Position numbers and translations under genes: made by a program
Assembly (NCBI GenBank): GCA_900764415.1
Contig: CAAFOA010000024.1
Coordinates: forward strand, 1-11,844
DNA length: 11,844 nt
Origin: an uncultured Collinsella sp.
Lineage (GTDB): Bacteria; Actinomycetota; Coriobacteriia; Coriobacteriales; Coriobacteriaceae
Reading direction: 5' to 3'
Notes under the pieces: model-generated
The model's database searches: none
What the model saw: the letters and a program-made list of their open reading frames with translations, nothing else
What the model was told of the DNA's origin: nothing
Part shown: piece by piece, positions 1 to 5,799 of the stretch
How positions within the stretch are numbered: position 1 is the first letter of the stretch
Layout of the letters: the number at the start of each line of letters is the position of its first letter

Positions 1-1084
1 ATTGCAACGTCATGACGCCGTCGATCAATATGACGGCGGTCAGGATGACGGTAGCAGAGTAGCGGCGTTTCCATGGAATCATATTGATGAGCTTAAGCAG
101 GCGCGGCAGCAAGACCTTGATCCAGATGAGGCCACCCAGGCCCCACATGCAGGCAAACGGCGTGCATGTGCGTCCCCCGGTCAATACCGCGATGGGATCG
201 GGCATGCCGAATAGCCTAATGTGTGAATAGCTCCACGACACCACGCCAAATGAGGTCTGCATAAACCAGCCTACAAACACCTCGAAAGCGCCGCCGATCA
301 GGGCACTTACCAGGAAAATGATCAGAGGATTCTTTTTATAGAAGCGGTTGAGCGCCATGGTCATGAGCACCGCGCCAAATCCGTAGATGGGGCTAAAGGG
401 GCCAAATAGCATACCGGCACGGTCCTGATAGACGCCGGGATCGACGACGACCATATGCCAGACTTCCTCGAGAATGAGACCTAACACGCTGCAGACGAAG
501 AATACCCAGAACAGGTTGAAGTAGTTGAGCTTGATGTAGCCCTCGCCGGTTTCGTCGCGGCCGAGCATCCCCTCGGCGGCGGCATCGCGGTCGAGCATCT
601 CTTGCAGACGGCGCTGCAGTTCGCGCTCCTGGCGTAGCGTGGGGTCGACGGTGGCCGACAGCGCAATGAGGATGACAAGCTGGACGGCGGGGCGCAGCAG
701 GAAGGGTCCGATGCCCTGGAGCATCACGTCAACTAAAAGCTCCACGACGGTAAATGCGATGAGGACGTAAGACAGGCGGGCGGCATTGCGCCGCTGGTCC
801 TTGATGAGGTCCAGGCCAAAGACGATCAAGATGATCGCGCTTGCCGCCGAGAGCATAATGCCGGCGACGATAAGGCCAACCGCGACCAGGGTGTTATCAC
901 CGAGCTTAGCGGCGGCGTTGCCGTTAATGAGTGCGGTGATGACCTGCCACATAAAGACGGCGACTGACGGGAGCGTGCCCACGCCAGATAGGGTGCACAG
1001 GACTGCGTAGACCTTGATGATAAGGGGGATCTTCTTGGCCTCCGTGGTGCTGGGGACACTGGGGTCGAGTTGATTTCGATCCAT
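1..1084 (-). CDS. CmpB-like putative ABC-transporter type IV membrane protein (3' end missing)
   Basis: My minus-strand translation from ATG at 1084 stays open for 361 codons to the window edge, so the C-terminus is missing. An AAAGG ribosome site lies a few bases upstream of the ATG. The protein is strongly hydrophobic. Membrane segments are likely near residues 20-53, 64-94, 103-122 and 126-145, then comes a charged, probably helical linker at 148-182 rich in Glu, Arg and Gln. A second membrane region starts near 187. Residues 187-325 match what I know of the DUF1113/CmpB 'putative ABC-transporter type IV' family: an LGLILEEVW segment, GMLFGPFSPIYGFGAVL at 224-240, a GGAFEVFVGWF segment, and FACMWGLGGLIWIKV near 310-324. 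Biochemical function is unknown for the family, and the four-helix N-terminal region looks additional to it. It is divergent from purF with no obvious functional link. The family call is fairly confident; transport activity is not shown. Confidence 0.85.
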   Translation of the reverse strand, partial: MDRNQLDPSVPSTTEAKKIPLIIKVYAVLCTLSGVGTLPSVAVFMWQVITALINGNAAAKLGDNTLVAVGLIVAGIMLSAASAIILIVFGLDLIKDQRRNAARLSYVLIAFTVVELLVDVMLQGIGPFLLRPAVQLVILIALSATVDPTLRQERELQRRLQEMLDRDAAAEGMLGRDETGEGYIKLNYFNLFWVFFVCSVLGLILEEVWHMVVVDPGVYQDRAGMLFGPFSPIYGFGAVLMTMALNRFYKKNPLIIFLVSALIGGAFEVFVGWFMQTSFGVVSWSYSHIRLFGMPDPIAVLTGGRTCTPFACMWGLGGLIWIKVLLPRLLKLINMIPWKRRYSATVILTAVILIDGVMTLQ

Positions 1085-1100
1085 ACGCTACCTTTCTCGT

Positions 1101-1118
1101 CTTGTAGTAGCCTACAAG
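1101..1118. repeat. 7-bp perfect inverted repeat upstream of the CmpB-like gene
   Basis: CTTGTAG at 1101-1107 and CTACAAG at 1112-1118 form a perfect inverted repeat with a 4-nt spacer. It lies 17 bp upstream of the minus-strand start at 1084. The size and place would suit an operator or a small leader hairpin, but no regulator is identifiable. A poor -10-like TATCCT overlaps its right edge on the minus strand (1117-1122). Confidence 0.4.
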
Positions 1119-1333
1119 GATACGCCGACGACCGGCTAAAAGACAGGACGAACGTCCCAATTGCAACAATGTAGCCCCTAGCGCGGGCGAGACACGGCGC
1201 ACGGGAAGTCTTCTAGGCCGTTGCCCCTGAGAGTGGACTACCCAATAAAATGTTTGGCCGCAAAACGGATTATTAGCTCGGTGGGCTTTTAAAAAGCGCT
1301 GCTCATGCGCTGGGGAGCGCGTCGCGCCGTGCG

Positions 1334-1339
1334 TATAAT
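1334..1339 (+). promoter_or_regulatory. candidate purF promoter -10 box (TATAAT)
   Basis: A consensus TATAAT lies 41 bp upstream of the purF ATG in the 296-bp divergent intergenic region (1085-1380). No good -35 hexamer is present at 16-18 bp spacing, so the call rests on the -10 alone. The rest of the region holds an A/T-rich palindrome centred on 1291 (GCTTTT-A-AAAAGC), a short CCG/CGG hairpin at 1258-1268, and a GGACGAACGTCCC segment at 1146-1158. I recognise no purine riboswitch or PurR-type box here. Confidence 0.5.
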
Positions 1340-1380
1340 AAGGCGGGTAACGCCAAAATACGAGGCTCTGAGGGGATGCC

Positions 1381-3051
1381 ATGTCTCAAGAAACCATCCG
1401 CGCGGCCGAGCGTGCCGCGGGACAGGTGAACGCCATGTCGACGTATGATCCGGACTCTGACCAGCTGCATGAGGAATGCGGCGTTTTTGGTGTCTGGGCG
1501 CCCGATCGCGACGTGGCTCGACTGACGTACTTTGGCCTGCGTGCACTGCAGCACCGTGGCCAAGAATCGGCGGGAATCGCTGTTGGTGACGGCGGTACGG
1601 TTATGGTCCGCAAGGATCTGGGCCTGCTCGACCGCGTGTTCTCCAATGCCGACTTGTCGACGCTCTCCGGTCAGCTGGCCGTGGGTCATGTGCGTTACGG
1701 CACCGCCGGCGCCAAGAGCTGGGAAGCCTCTCAGCCGCACCTCTCTACCATCAATAGCGTCATTATCGCGCTCGCGCACAACGGCACCCTCGTCAACACC
1801 GACGAGCTGCGCCGCCAGCTGATCGAGCTGGGCGTGCCGTTCCTCTCCAACTCGGATTCCGAGGTCGCGACTAAACTCATCGGCTACTTTACTCAGCGTA
1901 CAGGCCATCTGCGCGAGGGCATTCGCAAGACCATGGAGCTCGTGCGCGGCGGCTACGCCATGACGCTCATCAACGAGCAGGCGCTTTACGCATTCCGCGA
2001 TCCGCACGGCATTCGCCCGCTTGTGCTGGGCAAGCTGGTGGACGAGGGCCTGGACCAGGCCGATGCCGCATCCGTTTCGCAGCTGCCGTCGCAGGACGGC
2101 GCCGCGACGGCCGACGCCACCACCCATGTCACGCGTGCCGGCGGCTGGGTCGTTGCCTCCGAGACTTGTGCGCTCGACATTGTGGGCGCCGAGTACGTCC
2201 GCGACGTCCGTCCCGGTGAGATTTTGCGCATCAGCGCCGAGGGCCTTGTGTCCGAGCAGGGCGTGCCTGCCGCCGAAGAGCCTGCTAACTGCATCTTTGA
2301 GCAGGTCTACTTCGCTCGCCCCGACTCCATCATGAACGGCAAGAGCGTCTACGCCTGCCGTTATGACATGGGTCGTCAGCTGGCACATGAGGAGCCCGTC
2401 GAGGCCGACCTGGTCATCGGCGTGCCCGACTCCGGCCTGCCGCCCGCGGAGGGGTATTCGCACGAGAGCGGTATTCCCTTTGGCGAGGGCCTTATCAAGA
2501 ACCGCTATGTGGGCCGTACGTTTATCGAGCCTACGCAGGAGCTGCGCGCCATGGGCGTGCGTATGAAGCTCAACCCGCTGCGCGACAACATCGAGGGCAA
2601 GCGCCTGGTCGTCATCGACGACTCCATCGTGCGCGGCACCACCATGGTGCAGCTCGTCAAGATGCTGCGCAACGCCGGCGCCAAGGAGATTCATATCCGT
2701 ATCAACTCGCCCGAGGTCATCTGGCCGTGCTTCTACGGTATCGATACCGACGTGCAGTCGCAGCTTATCAGCGCCAACAAGACGGTCGACGAGATTTGCG
2801 AGTATATCGGCGCCGATTCGCTGGCCTTCCTCTCGGTCGAGGGCCTGCTGAAGGTCATGCCCAAGGGCGGCTACTGCGATGCGTGCTTTACCGGACGCTA
2901 CCCCGTGGCGATTCCCGAGAGCTTTGGCCGCGATAAGTTCATGGAGGGCTTTAAGCCCCGCAACCTGGACAAGCCGCTGCACTTTGATGACGACGCCGTG
3001 GTCGAGAAATACGACGACCGCAGCTGGGAAGAGGAGCACGGCGAGGCCTAA
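1381..3051 (+). CDS. purF: amidophosphoribosyltransferase
   Basis: Catalyses the first committed step of purine synthesis, PRPP plus glutamine to 5-phosphoribosylamine. The 556 residues hold an N-terminal Ntn glutaminase domain and a C-terminal phosphoribosyltransferase domain. The catalytic Cys is Cys33 in EECGVFGVW, which implies removal of a 32-residue propeptide. An alternative ATG at 1435 (Met19), with GGACAGGTG upstream, would give a 14-residue propeptide. The PRPP loop VVIDDSIVRGTT is at 410-421. Cys304, Cys450, Cys499 and Cys502 lie in contexts (NCIFEQ, PCFYGID, YCDACFTG) that match the four [4Fe-4S] ligands of the Bacillus-type enzyme, so an oxygen-sensitive cluster is likely. The protein is longer than the usual 470-510 residues, partly because of an Ala/Asp/Gln-rich insertion near residues 220-253 just before GGWVVASETC. 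The chosen start has GAGGGG five bases upstream. First gene of a purF-purM-purN cluster. Confidence 0.98.
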   Translation: MSQETIRAAERAAGQVNAMSTYDPDSDQLHEECGVFGVWAPDRDVARLTYFGLRALQHRGQESAGIAVGDGGTVMVRKDLGLLDRVFSNADLSTLSGQLAVGHVRYGTAGAKSWEASQPHLSTINSVIIALAHNGTLVNTDELRRQLIELGVPFLSNSDSEVATKLIGYFTQRTGHLREGIRKTMELVRGGYAMTLINEQALYAFRDPHGIRPLVLGKLVDEGLDQADAASVSQLPSQDGAATADATTHVTRAGGWVVASETCALDIVGAEYVRDVRPGEILRISAEGLVSEQGVPAAEEPANCIFEQVYFARPDSIMNGKSVYACRYDMGRQLAHEEPVEADLVIGVPDSGLPPAEGYSHESGIPFGEGLIKNRYVGRTFIEPTQELRAMGVRMKLNPLRDNIEGKRLVVIDDSIVRGTTMVQLVKMLRNAGAKEIHIRINSPEVIWPCFYGIDTDVQSQLISANKTVDEICEYIGADSLAFLSVEGLLKVMPKGGYCDACFTGRYPVAIPESFGRDKFMEGFKPRNLDKPLHFDDDAVVEKYDDRSWEEEHGEA

Positions 3052-3079
3052 AACCTGCCATGTGGGGACAGGTTTTTTT
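3051..3079 (+). terminator. intrinsic terminator-like hairpin between purF and purM
   Basis: AAACCTG at 3051-3057 pairs with CAGGTTT at 3069-3075 across an 11-nt loop containing GGGGA, and a run of seven T covers 3073-3079. It begins at the last base of the purF stop codon. The stem is modest (7 bp, three A-T pairs), so termination may be partial and could lower purM-purN expression relative to purF. The loop and 3' arm carry the GGGGACAGG core shared by other intergenic hairpins in this window. The remaining spacer to 3207 holds no clear promoter. Confidence 0.65.
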
Positions 3080-3207
3080 GGTAGGTTTTACCTGCTGTTT
3101 TGTTGATATGACGGCGTGTGCTGTTATGGCGCGCGCCGAAATGAACGCAACTATGAGCACCGTTTGGCGCCCGCGCGGCGCCACGGTAGTGGGAGAGGAA
3201 GGCTCAG

Positions 3208-4311
3208 ATGAGCGACAGCAAGCATGTGACGTACGAGGACGCCGGCGTCGATACCGCCGAGGGCGGCCGCGCCGTCGACGCTATTAAGCAGATGGTCAAG
3301 GACACCAACCGCCCCGAGGTCATCGGCGGCATCGGCGGCTTTGGTGGCCTGTTCTCGGCCGCCGCGCTTAAGGATATGGAAGACCCGATCCTGATCAGCG
3401 GTACCGACGGCGTGGGTACCAAGCTCGTGCTCGCCCAGATCATGGACCGTCACGAGACGGTGGGCCAGGACTTGGTCGCCATGTGCGTCAATGACATTTT
3501 GGCTTCGGGCGCCGAGCCGCTGTTCTTCCTGGATTACGTTGCCATCGGTCACATTGAGGCCGAGCACATGGCAAAGATCATCAAGGGCGTGGCCGACGGC
3601 TGCAAGCTCGCAGGCTGCGCGCTCGTGGGCGGCGAGATGGCCGAGCACCCCGGTGTCATGGCCCCCGCCGATTACGACCTCGCCGGCTTTACCGTGGGTG
3701 TTGTCGACCGTCCCAAGATGCTCGACCCCGCGAACGTTCGCCCCGGCGATGTGATCCTGGGCCTGCCCTCCACCGGTGTGCACTCCAACGGATACTCACT
3801 CGTGCGCAAGGTCATCGGTGTTGACGGCATCAAGCCGGGTACGCCCGAGGCTGCCGCTAAGGCCGAGGAACTAAGCCGTCCGCTCGAGGAGCTCGGCGGT
3901 GCTTCGCTGGCCGACGCTCTGCTGGCTCCCACGCGCATCTACGTCAAGCCGATTCTGGAGCTGCTCCGCGGTGGCGCCAACGTTCATGCCATCGCACACA
4001 TCACCGGCGGCGGTATTACCGAGAACCTCAACCGCGCGCTCGCCGACGACGTCGATGCCGTGGTCACCCGCAACGGCGCCGAGATGGGCTGGGGTGTTCC
4101 GCCCGTCATCACCTACGTGTCGCGTCAGGCCGAGCTCGCGCCCAACGAGGCGTGCAAGACCTTCAACATGGGCGTCGGCCTGTGCCTGATCGTCGCTCCC
4201 GAGGACGAGGCCGCCGTGACCGAGGCGCTGATCGCGCTGGGCGAGAAGCCGTTCCGCGTGGGCGAGTGCGTCGAGGGTTCCGGTAAGGTCGTGTACTCCG
4301 ATGAGCGCTAA
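3208..4311 (+). CDS. purM: phosphoribosylformylglycinamidine cyclo-ligase (AIR synthetase)
   Basis: Converts FGAM plus ATP to aminoimidazole ribotide, step 5 of purine synthesis, in the cytoplasm. The 367 residues are close to the usual 340-350 for the family. Recognisable parts are the N-terminal YEDAGVD segment, the nucleotide-binding GTDGVGTK at 65-72, VNDILASGAEPLFFLDY near 94-110, the GGEMAEHPG motif at 141-149 (GGETAEMPG in most homologues), and the STGVHSNGYSLVR segment in the C-terminal half. The start has a strong GAGAGGAAGG site about six bases upstream. The 3' end overlaps purN by 11 nt, which implies translational coupling. A terminator-like hairpin separates it from purF. Confidence 0.98.
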   Translation: MSDSKHVTYEDAGVDTAEGGRAVDAIKQMVKDTNRPEVIGGIGGFGGLFSAAALKDMEDPILISGTDGVGTKLVLAQIMDRHETVGQDLVAMCVNDILASGAEPLFFLDYVAIGHIEAEHMAKIIKGVADGCKLAGCALVGGEMAEHPGVMAPADYDLAGFTVGVVDRPKMLDPANVRPGDVILGLPSTGVHSNGYSLVRKVIGVDGIKPGTPEAAAKAEELSRPLEELGGASLADALLAPTRIYVKPILELLRGGANVHAIAHITGGGITENLNRALADDVDAVVTRNGAEMGWGVPPVITYVSRQAELAPNEACKTFNMGVGLCLIVAPEDEAAVTEALIALGEKPFRVGECVEGSGKVVYSDER

Positions 4312-5002
4312 CGAGCAGATGACTGCTGCCGAGGGCCTGGGCTTTGTGCCCTACACCCGTCCGACCGGCACCGATACGGCCGAGCCGCTCAAGATCGGCG
4401 TGCTTATCAGCGGTTCGGGTACCAACCTGCAGGCGCTGATCGACCTGATCGCCGCCGGCAAGCTCAACGCCTCGATTGAGCTTGTGGTGTCGAGCCGTCC
4501 TTCGGCCAAGGGCTTGCAGCGCGCCGAGCGTGCGGGCATCCAGACACTCACGCTGTCCAAGGACGTCTATGCCGACCCCATCGCGGCCGACGAGATCATC
4601 GCGCATGAGCTGCTCGAGCGCGGCTGCGAGTACGTGGTGATGGCCGGCTATATGCGCATGGTGCACACGCCGCTGCTAGCAGCGTTTCCCAATCGCGTGG
4701 TCAACCTACATCCGGCGCTGCTGCCGAGCTTTACCGGTGCCCATGCGATCGACGATGCGTTTGCGCGCGGCGTCAAGGTGACCGGCGTGACCGTGCACTT
4801 TGCCAACGAGATCTACGACAACGGTCCCATCATCGCCCAGCGTGCGCTGGCTGTCGAGGAGGGCTGGGACGTCGACACGCTCGAGGAGCACATCCACGCG
4901 ATCGAGCATGTGCTGTATCCCGAGGTCGTGCGGATGCTCGCCGACGGCCGCGTTCACGTGCTGGAGAACGGCAAGGTCGCAATTGACGCGCCTCGCGGCT
5001 AG
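4301..5002 (+). CDS. purN: phosphoribosylglycinamide formyltransferase (GAR transformylase)
   Basis: Transfers a formyl group from 10-formyl-THF to GAR, step 3 of purine synthesis. The 233-residue protein carries about 28 residues before the usual N-terminal KIGVLISGSGTNLQALID strand-loop, so it is slightly longer than the E. coli enzyme. Active-site residues are visible: Asn135 and His137 in NLHPALLPSFTG, and Asp173 in IYDNGPII, equivalent to the Asn-His-Asp triad of the family. The ATG at 4301 lies inside the end of purM, whose stop is at 4309-4311. A second in-frame ATG at 4319 is possible. A strong intrinsic terminator follows 30 nt after the stop, so purN is the last gene of this unit. 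Confidence 0.97.
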   Translation: MSANEQMTAAEGLGFVPYTRPTGTDTAEPLKIGVLISGSGTNLQALIDLIAAGKLNASIELVVSSRPSAKGLQRAERAGIQTLTLSKDVYADPIAADEIIAHELLERGCEYVVMAGYMRMVHTPLLAAFPNRVVNLHPALLPSFTGAHAIDDAFARGVKVTGVTVHFANEIYDNGPIIAQRALAVEEGWDVDTLEEHIHAIEHVLYPEVVRMLADGRVHVLENGKVAIDAPRG

Positions 5003-5032
5003 CGGCGCACAGTACAATTTAGCCGAGTAGTC

Positions 5033-5077
5033 AGGGTGGTCATTGGCGCCAAGGCGCAAGTGGCCATCCTTTGTTTT
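5033..5077 (+). terminator. intrinsic terminator after purN
   Basis: The arms 5033-5049 and 5054-5070 form a 17-position stem with three G-U wobbles and one mismatch (5045/5058). They enclose a CAAG tetraloop at 5050-5053, and TTTGTTTT follows at 5070-5077. The upper stem is the G/C-rich GCGC pair and the lower stem starts AGGGTGG/CCATCCT. It lies 30 nt after the purN stop and cleanly ends the purine unit. Confidence 0.9.
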
Positions 5078-5080
5078 AGG

Positions 5081-5136
5081 TAGTCACCTGCGATGTTCTT
5101 CAGTGACTAGTCGTTAAAGAACGTCCCAGGTGACTA
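5081..5136. repeat. 56-nt near-perfect palindrome
   Basis: Every position pairs about the centre 5108.5. The outer arms are TAGTCACCTG (5081-5090) and CAGGTGACTA (5127-5136), the middle arms GTTCTT (5095-5100) and AAGAAC (5117-5122), and the core is the palindrome GACTAGTC (5105-5112). Of 28 pairs, two are mismatched (5091/5126 and 5101/5116) and three are G-T wobbles. It lies between the purN terminator and the EIIA gene, ends 18 bp before that start codon, and has no T tract. On the minus strand it contains GGGACGTTC (5119-5127), also found at 1150-1158 and 5661-5669. It could be a mobile palindromic element, a large operator, or a leader RNA hairpin. Confidence 0.85.
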
Positions 5137-5154
5137 GGTGAGAGAGGTGAGCGC

Positions 5155-5619
5155 ATGGCGGATAACGAAGCGCTGTTTACGCCTGAGCTGGTGTTTTTTG
5201 ATTGGGAGTGTGTGACGCCGGATGAGGTGTTTGCGCGGCTCGAGGGTGAGCTTGCCCCGCGCGGCTACATTGCCGAGGGTTGGCTCAACGCCGTCCGCAC
5301 GCGCGAGGACGCCTATCCCACGGGTCTCGCCATGCCGGCGGCAAACATCGCCATTCCGCATACCGATCCGGGATTTGTGGTCAAGCCCTATATCGCGGTG
5401 GTAAAGCCCGTCACACCTGTGACGTTCAACGCGATGGCGGGCATGGGCGCCCCCGTGCCGGCGCAGATCATCATCAATCTGGGTATTGCCGAGCCGGGCG
5501 GGCAAGTCGAGGCCCTGCAAGCGCTCATGAATATCTTTATGGATGCCGACGCCGCAGCCGATGTGCTCGGCCAGACCACGTGCCAAGGCATGGTCGACGC
5601 CATCCGCCGCCACTTTTAG
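5155..5619 (+). CDS. PTS sugar transporter subunit IIA (fructose/mannitol fold, galactitol-like)
   Basis: The 154-residue single-domain protein resembles EIIA of the fructose-mannitol superfamily, which accepts phosphate from HPr on a histidine and passes it to EIIB. The phosphorylated residue should be His69 in the motif ANIAIPHTDP (63-72). Upstream, REDAYPTGL (50-58) resembles the conserved segment of GatA-type galactitol IIA proteins. The length is normal for a free-standing IIA. The ribosome site is an AGAGAGGTGAG stretch a few bases before the ATG. No EIIB or EIIC gene lies nearby, so it is an orphan that either serves a permease encoded elsewhere or has a regulatory role. Substrate is uncertain. 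It is flanked on both sides by palindromic repeats. Confidence 0.88.
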   Translation: MADNEALFTPELVFFDWECVTPDEVFARLEGELAPRGYIAEGWLNAVRTREDAYPTGLAMPAANIAIPHTDPGFVVKPYIAVVKPVTPVTFNAMAGMGAPVPAQIIINLGIAEPGGQVEALQALMNIFMDADAAADVLGQTTCQGMVDAIRRHF

Positions 5620-5620
5620 G

Positions 5621-5653
5621 GCCGGCACTTGGGGACTGTCCCTAACTGCCGGC
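5621..5653. repeat. palindrome with GGGAC-T-GTCCC core, downstream of EIIA gene
   Basis: GCCGGCA (5621-5627) pairs with TGCCGGC (5647-5653), and GGGAC (5632-5636) pairs with GTCCC (5638-5642). Both share the centre at 5637. Only one interior pair (5628/5646) is mismatched and one (5631/5643) is a wobble. It begins one base after the EIIA stop codon, with no T tract, so it is not a typical intrinsic terminator. On the minus strand its core reads GGGACAGTCCCC. Confidence 0.75.
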
Positions 5654-5679
5654 AGAAAAGGAACGTCCCTAACTGCCGG
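5649..5679. repeat. second palindrome sharing an arm with the first (GGGACGTTC core)
   Basis: CCGGCAG (5649-5655) pairs with CTGCCGG (5673-5679), with an inner GGA/TCC pairing centred on 5664. Its left arm overlaps the right arm of the preceding palindrome, so the two hairpins cannot both form fully. The core read on the minus strand is GGGACGTTC (5661-5669). Confidence 0.65.
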
Positions 5680-5691
5680 GTCTGTCCCCTT

Positions 5692-5732
5692 TGCACCAAA
5701 ATGGTGCAGATTAACCTGTCCCCCATGCACCA
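5692..5732. repeat. three-arm TGCACCA / TGGTGCA / TGCACCA repeat (alternative hairpins)
   Basis: TGCACCA at 5692-5698, TGGTGCA at 5702-5708 and TGCACCA at 5726-5732 allow two mutually exclusive hairpins that share the middle arm. The first has a 3-nt loop. The second has a 17-nt loop containing a CTGTCCCCC stretch. Minus-strand copies of GGGGACAG lie just outside (5682-5689) and inside (5716-5723) the arms. It lies between the EIIA and parvulin genes. Confidence 0.7.
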
Positions 5733-5752
5733 GGTGTGTCGCGGGGGCTGCG

Positions 5753-5763
5753 TTGTGACACAA
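5753..5763. repeat. TTGTG-A-CACAA inverted repeat upstream of parvulin gene
   Basis: A perfect 5-bp inverted repeat with a single central base lies 37 bp before the parvulin-gene ATG. Its right half overlaps a poor -10-like CACAAT (5759-5764). It could be a small operator at the promoter of the 5800-7521 unit. No -35 box is convincing, so the promoter itself is unproven. Confidence 0.3.
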
Positions 5764-5799
5764 TGGCGTTTGTTCGATTCGTGATGCGAAAGGCCAAAC

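Noticed and set aside
1085-1380. Purine riboswitch or PurR box before purF
   Set aside because: I could not find a recognisable purine aptamer core or a PurR-type operator; only short palindromes and a -10 box are visible.
1303-3039. 578-codon open frame on the minus strand over purF
   Set aside because: It mirrors purF in a high-GC gene, has low-complexity His/Ala/Leu/Val-rich composition and no recognisable domain. The plus-strand purF is unambiguous.
5013-5018. Promoter (TACAAT) after purN
   Set aside because: No -35 at proper spacing; any transcript would meet the 5033-5077 terminator within about 30 nt.
5621-5740. CRISPR array
   Set aside because: The repeats are palindromes with overlapping arms, not identical direct repeats with unique spacers, and no cas gene is near.
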